Positions 6,841 through 14,647 of a DNA stretch of 64,000 nucleotides are shown in pieces (within the stretch, counting starts at the first letter, position 1; every line of letters starts with the position of its first letter). The translations under genes and the position numbers were made by a program. The stretch covers positions 1-64,000 of the forward strand of contig NZ_QUDV01000001.1 of assembly GCF_003477705.1 (NCBI RefSeq), written 5' to 3'. The notes under the pieces are model-generated. The model searched no databases. It saw only the letters and a list, made by a program, of their open reading frames with translations, and was not told the origin of the DNA. This DNA comes from Dorea sp. AF36-15AT. Lineage in GTDB: Bacteria; Bacillota; Clostridia; Lachnospirales; Lachnospiraceae.

Positions 6841-8583
6841 ATGGAAACGGTTAATCTTACAATCAATGGACTGAAAGTATCTGCACCGGCCGGCTCTACG
6901 ATCCTTGAGGCAGCACATGCAGCCGGAATCAGAATTCCTACTCTCTGCTATTTGAAGGAGATCAATGAGATCGGTGCATGTCGTATGTGTGTAGTAGAAG
7001 TAAAAGGAGCCCGTAATCTGGTAGCTGCCTGTGTACATCCGGTCAGTGAAGGGATGGAAGTGTATACGAATACACCGAAGCTGATTTCATCCAGAAAGAA
7101 GACACTGCAGCTCTTGTTGTCGAACCATGATAAGAAATGTCTGTCCTGTGTGCGCAGCGGTAACTGTGAATTACAGCAGCTCTGCAGGGAATATGGCGTG
7201 GATGATGAGAATTATTTTGCAGGTGAGAGTAATCACTATGAGTTGGATGATTCCGCAGCGCATATGATCCGTGACAATAACAAATGTATCTTGTGCCGCA
7301 GATGCGTGGCTGTCTGTGAGAAAGTTCAGGGAGTCGGCGTGATCGGAACCAATAACCGTGGATTTGCGACCTTTATCGGTTCTGCATTTGACATGGGACT
7401 TGGAGAGACCAGTTGTGTATCCTGTGGACAGTGTATCGCAGTCTGTCCGACCGGTGCATTATATGAAAAAGATTATACAGATAAGATTATAGAAGCAATC
7501 GCTGATCCGGAGAAATACGTGGTCGTTCAGACTGCACCATCTGTCAGAGCCGCGCTTGGCGAAGAATTCGGTTATCCGATGGGAACGGATGTGGAAGGCA
7601 AGATGGTAGCAGCGCTCAGAAGAATCGGATTTGACCGTGTATTTGATACGGACTGGGCAGCAGACCTGACGATTATGGAAGAGGCACATGAGCTTCTGGA
7701 ACGTGTACAGAATGGTGGAAAGCTTCCGCTGATCACATCCTGCTCGCCTGGATGGATCAAATACTGCGAGCACTATTTCCCGGATATGACAGAGAATCTG
7801 TCCAGCTGCAAATCACCGCAGCAGATGTTTGGTGCGATGGTGAAGACTTACTTTGCCGAGAAGCAGGGTATCGATCCGAAGAATATCGTATCGGTCAGCG
7901 TGATGCCATGTACGGCCAAGAAGTTCGAGATCGGAAGAGATCATCAGAATGCAGCCGGAGTACCGGATGTGGATATTGCCATCACTACCAGGGAACTGGC
8001 ACGATTGATCCGTCGTTGTGGTATTGAATTTACTGCACTTCCGGATGAAGGCTTTGATGATCCGATGGGTGAGTCTACGGGAGCGGCAGTAATCTTTGGA
8101 GCGACCGGCGGTGTTATGGAAGCAGCTCTTCGTACTGCGGTGGAGACATTGACGGGAGAAGAACTTGCTAATCTGGAATTTACAGATGTGCGTGGCACAA
8201 AGGGCATCAAAGAGGCTGAATATCAGGTGGCAGGCATGGATATTCGTGTGGCAGTTGCTTCGGGACTTGGCAATGCAAGAGAACTTCTGGAGCAGGTAAA
8301 ATCTGGTGAGAAACAGTATCACTTTATCGAGATCATGGGATGTCCGGGCGGATGTGTCAACGGAGGCGGCCAGCCGCAGGTATCCGGTGATGTGCGTAAT
8401 TTCACTGATGTACGTGGTATTCGTGCAAGCGTACTGTATCGCAATGATCAGGCGAAGGTAATCCGTAAATCGCATGAGAATCCGGCAATCAAGAAACTGT
8501 ATGAAGAGTATCTGGGAGAACCGGGAAGCAAGAAAGCACATGAGACATTGCATACAACCTATGTAAAACGCACAGTTAATTAA
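6841..8583 (+). CDS. hydA: [FeFe]-hydrogenase catalytic subunit (group A, HydA/HndD type)
   Basis: A 580-residue enzyme that reduces protons to H2 or oxidises H2. It has an N-terminal [2Fe-2S] domain (Cys36, 47, 50, 64), a His/Cys cluster (His96, Cys100, 103, 109), two [4Fe-4S] sites (Cys149-159 and Cys192-202), and the H-cluster domain. L1 reads TSCSPGW (299-305), L2 is MPCTAKKFE (Cys357) and L3 is MGCPGGCVNGGG (Cys501, Cys505). In a gapless comparison with the Clostridium pasteurianum enzyme as I remember it, the second Cys of its TSCCPGW is Ser302 here. The same TSCSPGW form is, as I recall, usual in HndD-type subunits, so it need not mean loss of activity. It completes the hydCBA operon. 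Confidence 0.96.
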   Translation: METVNLTINGLKVSAPAGSTILEAAHAAGIRIPTLCYLKEINEIGACRMCVVEVKGARNLVAACVHPVSEGMEVYTNTPKLISSRKKTLQLLLSNHDKKCLSCVRSGNCELQQLCREYGVDDENYFAGESNHYELDDSAAHMIRDNNKCILCRRCVAVCEKVQGVGVIGTNNRGFATFIGSAFDMGLGETSCVSCGQCIAVCPTGALYEKDYTDKIIEAIADPEKYVVVQTAPSVRAALGEEFGYPMGTDVEGKMVAALRRIGFDRVFDTDWAADLTIMEEAHELLERVQNGGKLPLITSCSPGWIKYCEHYFPDMTENLSSCKSPQQMFGAMVKTYFAEKQGIDPKNIVSVSVMPCTAKKFEIGRDHQNAAGVPDVDIAITTRELARLIRRCGIEFTALPDEGFDDPMGESTGAAVIFGATGGVMEAALRTAVETLTGEELANLEFTDVRGTKGIKEAEYQVAGMDIRVAVASGLGNARELLEQVKSGEKQYHFIEIMGCPGGCVNGGGQPQVSGDVRNFTDVRGIRASVLYRNDQAKVIRKSHENPAIKKLYEEYLGEPGSKKAHETLHTTYVKRTVN

Positions 8584-8605
8584 GGATAGTCCATAATATT
8601 TTAGA

Positions 8606-8637
8606 AGGGTGGAAATGCATTGCATTTCTGCCCTTTC
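8606..8637 (+). terminator. Possible terminator after hydCBA
   Basis: A long imperfect stem (about 8606-8619 with 8621-8636, AAGGGTGGAAATGCA against TGCATTTCTGCCCTT) is followed by a short pyrimidine run TCTTCT. It would at least partly separate hydCBA from the genes below. Confidence 0.55.
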
Positions 8638-8694
8638 TTCTATACAATAAAAGCAGAATATCTTTGATGTCTGACATCAATGAGGGAGGCTGTA

Positions 8695-9339
8695 ATGGGA
8701 AACTATCAATATTATTTATTCGATCTGGATGGTACGCTGACGGATTCAGGAGAAGGAATTATGAATTCAATCCGTCATGCTTTGCATAAATTTGGAATTA
8801 CAGAGTATGAGGAAACGACACTGCGTAAGTTTATCGGACCACCGCTTGCAGAGTGCTTTCAGAAGTATTTTGATCTGTCACCGGAGGAAGCACGCAAGGG
8901 AATCGATTATTACCGGGAATATTATACTGATGGGGGAATGTTTGAAAATGAGGTCTATCATGGCGTAAAAGAGCTGTTAGAGGGTTTGAATGCGAAAGGA
9001 AAGACATTGATTGTTGCTACGTCAAAGCCTGAGTTATTTGCGGAGCAGATTCTGGAACATTTTGATCTGGCGAAGTATTTTGCCTGTATTGCCGGAGCGT
9101 CTATGGACGAGACCAGAGTGCATAAAGATGATGTGATTGCTTATGCATTGCAGAAGTATAAAGGAATTGATCATAAAAAAGCGGTGATGATCGGCGATCG
9201 TTCGCATGATATTATGGGCGGTAAAGCGAATGGCATGGATACGATCGGAGTGCTTTATGGATTTGGAAACCGGGAAGAATTAGAAGAAGCCGGAGCTGAT
9301 ATTATTGTGGAGACACCAGAAGAAATATTGAGATATTAA
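8695..9339 (+). CDS. HAD-superfamily phosphatase, phosphoglycolate-phosphatase like (Gph/PpaX type)
   Basis: A 214-residue HAD hydrolase. Motif I is DLDGTLTDSG near the N-terminus, motif II is VATSKPE, and motifs III/IV lie in K-(A)-VMIGDRSHDIMGGKANGM. The cap is the alpha-helical type of the phosphoglycolate or pyrophosphatase branch. The frame is open from 8680, but a GGGAGG site lies between that ATG and the one at 8695, so 8695 is the start. The substrate cannot be read from sequence. It lies between hydA and the sensory hydrogenase, 21 bases before the latter, and is probably transcribed with it; a metabolic link is not obvious. Confidence 0.88.
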   Translation: MGNYQYYLFDLDGTLTDSGEGIMNSIRHALHKFGITEYEETTLRKFIGPPLAECFQKYFDLSPEEARKGIDYYREYYTDGGMFENEVYHGVKELLEGLNAKGKTLIVATSKPELFAEQILEHFDLAKYFACIAGASMDETRVHKDDVIAYALQKYKGIDHKKAVMIGDRSHDIMGGKANGMDTIGVLYGFGNREELEEAGADIIVETPEEILRY

Positions 9340-9360
9340 GGTATGTGAGGAGGGCTTTGC

Positions 9361-11073
9361 ATGAAGGTCATTGATTTTAAGGATGCCAAATGCAGACATT
9401 GTTACAAATGTGTCCGTTATTGTGAGGTAAAGGCAATTTCAGTACAGAATGAACAGGCGCATATTATGGAGGATCACTGTATTCACTGTGGACAGTGCCT
9501 GGAAGTCTGTCCGCAGAATGCCAAGACATTTGCCAGCGATATGGAACGGGTGAAGGGATATCTTCAGAGAGGTGTGCGTACGGTGCTTTCACTTGCACCG
9601 TCATATCTCAGTGTACTTGACTTTGATCAGCCCGGACAGGTGGTAGATGCACTTATGAGGCTTGGGTTTGATGAAGTGCGGGAAACAGCAGAAGGTGCAG
9701 CATTAGTCACAGAAGAGTATCAAAAGCTACTTAAAAGTGGACAGATGACGAACATCATCTCTACTTGTTGTCCAAGTATTAATGATTTGATCGAGAAATA
9801 TTATCCAACATTAGTCCCGATGATGGCTCCTGTTGTATCTCCGATGATTGCACATGGACGTCTGATTAAGCAGATGTATGGACCAGATGTGAAAGTCGTC
9901 TTTCTGGGACCTTGTATTGCTAAAAAAGCAGAAGCAGTTGGAGATGAGCGGGTAGAGGGAGCAATTAATGCCATTTTGACATTTGAAGAGATTATCCGTT
10001 GGTGGAGAGAAGAAGGTATCAGGGTAGAGGAATGCGAAGACAAGCCGATGGGTAATCCGGATCCGGGGGTGAACCGGTTGTATCCAATAGGCGGAGGTGT
10101 GATTACATCCGTACTGACAGGAGGACTGGAAGATCATTATGAGAAATTTCATGCAGAGGGAATTAAGACATGTATGGAATTACTGGATGAACTGATACGT
10201 GGAGAGGTAAAAGGCGGATTTTTTGAACTAAATGTATGTAAAGGTGGATGTGTAAAAGGACCGGCTGCTGAACGATGGAAACGTTCTATGCTAAAAGCAA
10301 GGCTGGATCTGGAACATCAGGTGAAATATACGGAAGAAGCTGTGCATATAGAACATGAGCCAATTCTTCTGGATAAGGTATTTGAAGATCGTTACATCCA
10401 GGATGATCAGCCAACAGAACGAGAGCTTACAGAAGTGCTTCGCGCTATGGGAAAATATGCAAGACAGGATGAACTGAATTGCGGAGCGTGTGGATATGCT
10501 ACCTGCAGAGCCAAAGCAGAAGCTGTATATCAGGGAAAGGCAGAGATCAGCATGTGTCTGCCACACGCAGTGGCACAGGCTGAGTCTATGTCAAATCTGG
10601 TAATGGATGCAACACCGAACATGGTCTTGATTGTCGATCGGGATATGCATATAAGGGAATGCAATAAAAGAATGCTGGATAAGCTGGGAATTTCCCGAGA
10701 AGAGGCACTGGAGCGATATATTTTTGAATTTATTGAGGTTGAAGATATTGAACAGGTGCTGGAAGATAAAAAATCCATTTTAAGGAAACGAATTCAGTTA
10801 GAAACACTTGATGTTATTGCTAAAGAAACGATTGTGTATATAGAGTCGGTGGATTCGGCATTGGTTGTCTATCAGGATGTGAGCAAAGAGGAAAAGGCGA
10901 GAGAACAGCACATGAATCTGAAGATGGAGACGATTGATATCGCGCAGAAGGTCATTGATAAGCAGATGATGGTAGCACAGGAAATTGCCGGACTGCTGGG
11001 AGAGACTACAGCAGAGACCAAAGTGACGCTTTCTAAGTTGAGAGATTCGATTCTGGATGACGGAGAGGATTAA
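9361..11073 (+). CDS. hydS: Putative H2-sensing [FeFe]-hydrogenase with PAS domain (HydS, group C)
   Basis: A 570-residue protein built as: two-cluster ferredoxin (Cys11, 14, 17, 21 and Cys40, 43, 46, 50); an H-cluster domain with STCCPS (Cys136, Cys137), GPCIAKKAE (Cys185) and VCKGGCVKG (Cys293, Cys297); a Fes-type [4Fe-4S] domain CGACGYATC ... MC (Cys374, 377, 382, 399); a PAS domain at about 412-510; and a short helical tail. It lacks the [2Fe-2S] and His-cluster domains of HydA. This architecture matches the group C hydrogenases proposed to sense H2 or redox state and signal through PAS. The L1 and L3 loops differ from catalytic enzymes, but all cluster cysteines remain. The phosphatase gene starts one base after its stop codon. 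Confidence 0.92.
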   Translation: MKVIDFKDAKCRHCYKCVRYCEVKAISVQNEQAHIMEDHCIHCGQCLEVCPQNAKTFASDMERVKGYLQRGVRTVLSLAPSYLSVLDFDQPGQVVDALMRLGFDEVRETAEGAALVTEEYQKLLKSGQMTNIISTCCPSINDLIEKYYPTLVPMMAPVVSPMIAHGRLIKQMYGPDVKVVFLGPCIAKKAEAVGDERVEGAINAILTFEEIIRWWREEGIRVEECEDKPMGNPDPGVNRLYPIGGGVITSVLTGGLEDHYEKFHAEGIKTCMELLDELIRGEVKGGFFELNVCKGGCVKGPAAERWKRSMLKARLDLEHQVKYTEEAVHIEHEPILLDKVFEDRYIQDDQPTERELTEVLRAMGKYARQDELNCGACGYATCRAKAEAVYQGKAEISMCLPHAVAQAESMSNLVMDATPNMVLIVDRDMHIRECNKRMLDKLGISREEALERYIFEFIEVEDIEQVLEDKKSILRKRIQLETLDVIAKETIVYIESVDSALVVYQDVSKEEKAREQHMNLKMETIDIAQKVIDKQMMVAQEIAGLLGETTAETKVTLSKLRDSILDDGED

Positions 11074-11074
11074 G

Positions 11075-12247
11075 ATGAGTGTAAGTGTAGATATTTGCTG
11101 GAAAAGTTTTAACAAGAATCGTGAAGAATTGTGTGGAGATAAAGTCGAAGTACTGAAAACAGAAGATTCCAGTATTATTATTCTTGCAGATGGTATGGGA
11201 AGTGGAGTAAAAGCGAATATTCTTGCAACACTGACATCAAAGATTTTGGGCACGATGTTTCGGGAGGGCGCAGAGATTGATGCATGTGTTGAGACGATTG
11301 CCCGTACACTGCCTATCTGTAAAGAACGGGAAGTAGCATATGCGACATTCAGTATCTTGCAGATTTTTCGAGATGGAGAAGCCTATCTGGTAGAATATGA
11401 TAATCCAAAATGCGTGTTTATACGCAACAAAGAAATAATAAACTATCCTTATCAGGAGCGAGTCATTGAAGGAAAGAAGATTCGTGAGTATCGATTTCAT
11501 GTAGAACTCAATGATTGTTTTGTACTGATGAGTGATGGGGCAATCTGGGCCGGCGAAGAAGAAACTATGAACTATAACTGGGAGTGGGATGATATGGCAG
11601 CTTATACGCTAAAATGTACGAACGAGACATTGTCGGCAGCAAGACTGGCAGCTATGCTCAGCCAGGTGTGTTACGACCTGTATGGACAGAAGCCGGGAGA
11701 TGATACAACCGTTGCAGTAACCAGAGTTATCCGCAGACAGGTGGTCAATATCTTCACAGGTCCACCGTCCAGAAAGGAAGATGATGAGCGGGTTGTACAT
11801 GATTTTATGAAGCAGGAAGGCAAGAAAGTTATTTGTGGCGGTACCAGTGCCAATGTGGCATCTCGTGTATTAAAACGGGAGATCGTAACGCTGGTCAAGC
11901 ATGCAGATCCAAAGATTCCGCCAATGGCAACAATGGAAGGTCTGGATCTGGTAACGGAAGGCGTATTGACCATCGGAAGTGCGCTGGATCTCCTGCACCG
12001 CTATGAAAATGATGATTTTGATGAAGCATTTTTTGATGCACTGGATGCAGAGAACGGTGCAGCCAAACTTGCAAGGCTGTTGATCGAAGAGTGTACGGAT
12101 CTGAATCTTTTTGTAGGAAGAGCACTGAATCCTGCACACCAGAATTCTAATCTGCCATTCGATCTCAGCGTGCGTATGAATCTGGTAGAACAGCTGAAGG
12201 ATTGTGCAGAGCGGATGGGTAAACATGTGACAGTGAAGTATTATTAG
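11075..12247 (+). CDS. SpoIIE/PP2C-type serine phosphatase linked to the sensory hydrogenase
   Basis: A 390-residue protein. The N-terminal ~215 residues are a PPM/PP2C phosphatase with the metal-binding motifs ILADGMGSG, LMSDGAIWAG and GDDTTVAV. The following ~170 residues are a separate domain that begins VVNIFTGPPSRKEDDERVV, contains KKVICGGTSANVASR, and is not known to me. It would remove phosphate from Ser/Thr of a partner protein. The ATG at 11075 has GGAGAGG 6 bases upstream; an in-frame ATG at 11057 lies before that site and is less likely. The gene is translationally coupled to the sensory hydrogenase, matching the described phosphatase-linked type of group C. No kinase or anti-sigma partner is visible in the window. 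Confidence 0.9.
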   Translation: MSVSVDICWKSFNKNREELCGDKVEVLKTEDSSIIILADGMGSGVKANILATLTSKILGTMFREGAEIDACVETIARTLPICKEREVAYATFSILQIFRDGEAYLVEYDNPKCVFIRNKEIINYPYQERVIEGKKIREYRFHVELNDCFVLMSDGAIWAGEEETMNYNWEWDDMAAYTLKCTNETLSAARLAAMLSQVCYDLYGQKPGDDTTVAVTRVIRRQVVNIFTGPPSRKEDDERVVHDFMKQEGKKVICGGTSANVASRVLKREIVTLVKHADPKIPPMATMEGLDLVTEGVLTIGSALDLLHRYENDDFDEAFFDALDAENGAAKLARLLIEECTDLNLFVGRALNPAHQNSNLPFDLSVRMNLVEQLKDCAERMGKHVTVKYY

Positions 12248-12296
12248 ACTGTATTGAAAAAGAATTATTAAAAGTAGTAAAATGGCAGGTGATATT

Positions 12297-12566
12297 ATGA
12301 AGGTCGAAGAAGTTATAAGTGAGGTTGCAAAACTTTGCAGAAACTTTCATGCTAAAGAAGTGATTTTATATGGATCAAGAGCAAAAGGGACTGCGAGAGA
12401 GCGAAGTGATATAGATATCGCGGTCACGGGAGTAAAGAATTTTGATATACTTGAGGAAAAGATAGAAGAATTGCCGACATTGTATAGTGTTGATTTGTTG
12501 AATATGGATACTTGTAGAAATGATTTGTTAAAGGAGGATATCAGACAGTATGGACGAGAAATTTAA
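12297..12566 (+). CDS. MNT-type nucleotidyltransferase (antitoxin-like, MntA/HI0073 family)
   Basis: An 89-residue minimal nucleotidyltransferase with the core motif ILYGSRAKG and the metal-binding SDIDIAV that follows. Two ATGs are possible (12282 and 12297); the second follows AGGTGA at a suitable distance. Such proteins pair with HEPN or substrate-binding partners; in the known toxin-antitoxin system the MNT enzyme adds AMP to the HEPN toxin. Its partner gene overlaps its 3' end by 17 bases here but is truncated, so this copy may have lost its function or be free-standing. Cytoplasmic. Confidence 0.86.
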   Translation: MKVEEVISEVAKLCRNFHAKEVILYGSRAKGTARERSDIDIAVTGVKNFDILEEKIEELPTLYSVDLLNMDTCRNDLLKEDIRQYGREI

Positions 12567-12723
12567 CAGACGTTTTGTGTCTTTTACTAAATCCCTGGAT
12601 GCATTGGCAGAAGCCAGGGAAAGAGACCTTTCAGACTCTTTTGTGCTGAGCGGGACCAGTGCTAAATTCAGTATAACATTTGATCTGGCATGGAAAGTAA
12701 TGAAAGATATATTAATACATTGA
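12550..12723 (+). pseudogene. Truncated HEPN/substrate-binding partner of the MNT protein (HI0074-like)
   Basis: A 57-codon frame starting MDEKFNRRFVSFTKSLDALAEA, containing DSFVLSGTSAKFSITFDLAWK, and stopping at TGA 12721. This is the N-terminal half of the nucleotidyltransferase substrate-binding (HEPN-like) family, which normally runs to about 130 residues. The C-terminal half, with the catalytic R-x4-6-H region, is absent, and I found no continuation in the other frames downstream. The start overlaps the MNT gene by 17 bases, the usual arrangement of an active pair. It is a decayed toxin gene. Confidence 0.72.
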
Positions 12724-12785
12724 TTTATTCTATGATTTCAAAAATGTGGTAAATGAATTAATGTTATAAAATAGAGGGAATGAGT

Positions 12786-13025
12786 ATGATAGCTTTTGGT
12801 TATGAAAAAGATAATGATGAAGAAAAACTGATGAAATTGAGTGAAACTACGTTACAATGCAACAACGAAGAACTGGATAGAATTATAGATTTTCTAAATC
12901 GGATTAAGAATACAAATTATGAAGCAGGAGATCATTATCACTACAGAGATTTTAATAAGAAGTGGACTTCAGAAGAATCGGATTTTATTATTTTTTTGGA
13001 AGAAGATGTAGAAAGTTCGAGATAA
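12786..13025 (+). CDS. Small acidic protein, function unknown
   Basis: A 79-residue soluble protein (MIAFGYEKDNDEEKLMKLSE). It has a helix-like centre (NEELDRIIDFLNRIKNTNY) and an acidic end (DFIIFLEEDVESS). The in-frame ATG at 12780 is almost on top of the GAGGG site, so the ATG at 12786, 7 bases after it, is preferred. It is one of several short orphan genes next to the decayed MNT pair. I recognise no family; the mix of aromatic residues and the ordered pattern make it look like a real protein. Confidence 0.55.
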   Translation: MIAFGYEKDNDEEKLMKLSETTLQCNNEELDRIIDFLNRIKNTNYEAGDHYHYRDFNKKWTSEESDFIIFLEEDVESSR

Positions 13026-13149
13026 ACATATTTAATAGTAGATATGTTATATTTGACATTTTACTCTGACTTTGCTAAAATACTCACCTGTGAACAAAAA
13101 TTCTAAGAACTTAATATGATAGAGCGTTGATTTTCAATGCTACGGTTGG

Positions 13150-13186
13150 ACATCCATAATCCATAATTCGGGTTATGGATGTTTTG
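13150..13186 (+). terminator. Rho-independent terminator
   Basis: ACATCCATAA (13150-13159) pairs with TTATGGATGT (13173-13182) and is followed by TTTT. It would end transcription from the orphan gene upstream, before the MATE gene. Confidence 0.75.
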
Positions 13187-13233
13187 ATGTATGGTGGAAT
13201 AATATTGACAGTGGAAAATCGGAAAGGAGAAGT

Positions 13234-14571
13234 ATGGAGAACGAATTATTTGAACAGACATCAGTGCCGAAAGCTTATATGAAGCTTGCGTTTCCCGTGG
13301 TAATGAGTATGATGGTTTCGCTGGTTTATAATATGGTGGATACATATTTTATCGCATTGACAGGAGTGCAGGAACTGGTGGCGGGAGTGTCGTTGGCGGC
13401 ACCGATATTTACGATGATGATTGCGTTTGGAGATATCTTTGGACTTGGTGGAAGTTCGGTAATCTCCCGGCTGTTTGGACAGAAGAGAAATATGGATGCG
13501 AAGAGAGTCAGTGCATTCTGTGTCTGGGGATCGATTGTATTTGGCATCTGTGTGACGATCATACTGTTATTGTTCCGGCCGCAGATTCTTCGGGTATTGG
13601 GAGCAAATGATGTGACAATGCAGTATGCCAGTGGATATTATACATGGATTGCGATAGGAGCAGTGTTTATCATATTTGGACTTGTGCCGACCAATATTCT
13701 CCGCACGGAAGGACTGGCTGCACAGGCAATGCTTGGTTCTATTATCGGTTCTATCGTGAATATTATTCTTGATCCGGTATTTATCTTTGGATTGAAACAA
13801 GGGGCGGCAGGAGCTGCAATCGCAACGGTGCTTGGCAATATGGCAGCGGATCTTTATTATATGTATGCGATGATGAAAAAGGCAAACCGTTTGTCAGTGG
13901 CAATTACGGAGACCAGAATTTCCGGGCATATGATAGGTAACATTCTGTTAATTGGCATTCCGGCATCAATCACAAATCTCATGCAGAGCTTTATGGTCAT
14001 GCTGACGAATCATTTCCTGCTGGAGTACGGAACGGACAAAGTCGCAGCCATGGGAATTGCATTAAAAGCCAATATGCTCACGGCTCTGATACTGGTCGGA
14101 TTTGCATTTGGCGGTCAGCCGCTTGTAGGATATAATTATGGCGCAAAAAACGAAAAAAGATTAAAAGAAATATTAAAGTTTGCATATTTGTTTGAGATGG
14201 GAACCGGACTTGGATTTGCAGTACTTGTCAGTATCTTTGCACCTACAGTTATCCGAGTATTTATGAATGATCCGGGGATTGTAAATAATGGAGCTATGAT
14301 GCTTCGGTATCAGCAGTTCGGTATGATGTTCATGGCAGTAACGCTGGTATCAACCTGTGTCTGCCAGTCTGTGGGAAATGCGTCGGGAGCACTTGTGCTG
14401 TCGATCAGCAGACAGGGCGTAGTTTATGCCATGACGATTGTTGTTCTGTCCAAAATATTTGGATATACAGGAGTGCTGGCGGCACAGGCATGTGCAGATG
14501 TGCTGACGGCGGTGATGGCCGGACTTATTATCAGGCATATCTTTTTCCGACATAAAGATCATAACGTATAA
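13234..14571 (+). CDS. MATE-family multidrug/Na+ efflux transporter
   Basis: A 445-residue integral membrane protein with about twelve hydrophobic segments, the usual MATE size. It starts in the typical way (FEQTSVPKAYMKLAFPVVMSMMVSLVYNMVDTYFI) and has the paired half-repeat structure, with FGLGGSSVISRLFGQ in the first half and FGGQPLVGYNYGAKN in the second. It would export drugs or metabolites by Na+ or H+ antiport. AAAGGAG precedes the ATG. A second, different MATE gene lies at 32154-33521; the two are only distantly alike. It is a single-gene unit facing the DUF3169/Xre pair. Confidence 0.94.
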   Translation: MENELFEQTSVPKAYMKLAFPVVMSMMVSLVYNMVDTYFIALTGVQELVAGVSLAAPIFTMMIAFGDIFGLGGSSVISRLFGQKRNMDAKRVSAFCVWGSIVFGICVTIILLLFRPQILRVLGANDVTMQYASGYYTWIAIGAVFIIFGLVPTNILRTEGLAAQAMLGSIIGSIVNIILDPVFIFGLKQGAAGAAIATVLGNMAADLYYMYAMMKKANRLSVAITETRISGHMIGNILLIGIPASITNLMQSFMVMLTNHFLLEYGTDKVAAMGIALKANMLTALILVGFAFGGQPLVGYNYGAKNEKRLKEILKFAYLFEMGTGLGFAVLVSIFAPTVIRVFMNDPGIVNNGAMMLRYQQFGMMFMAVTLVSTCVCQSVGNASGALVLSISRQGVVYAMTIVVLSKIFGYTGVLAAQACADVLTAVMAGLIIRHIFFRHKDHNV

Positions 14572-14573
14572 TA

Positions 14574-14617
14574 CAAAAATCATGCCTGTCACAGCAGAGA
14601 AGCTGGCAGGCATGATT
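14574..14617 (-). terminator. Rho-independent terminator of the Xre-DUF3169 operon
   Basis: On the minus strand AATCATGCCTG pairs with CAGGCATGATT (14607-14617 with 14578-14588) and is followed by a T-run (14575-14579). The hairpin also sits just after the MATE stop codon, so it may work in both directions. Confidence 0.83.
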
Positions 14618-14647
14618 GAAGATGCGATCGCAGGCAGGCTGGATTAA

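Noticed and set aside
7813..8625. Open frame of 270 codons on the minus strand over hydA
   Set aside because: Antisense to the H-cluster domain of hydA; composition (Cys, Ile, His-rich) is that of a shadow.
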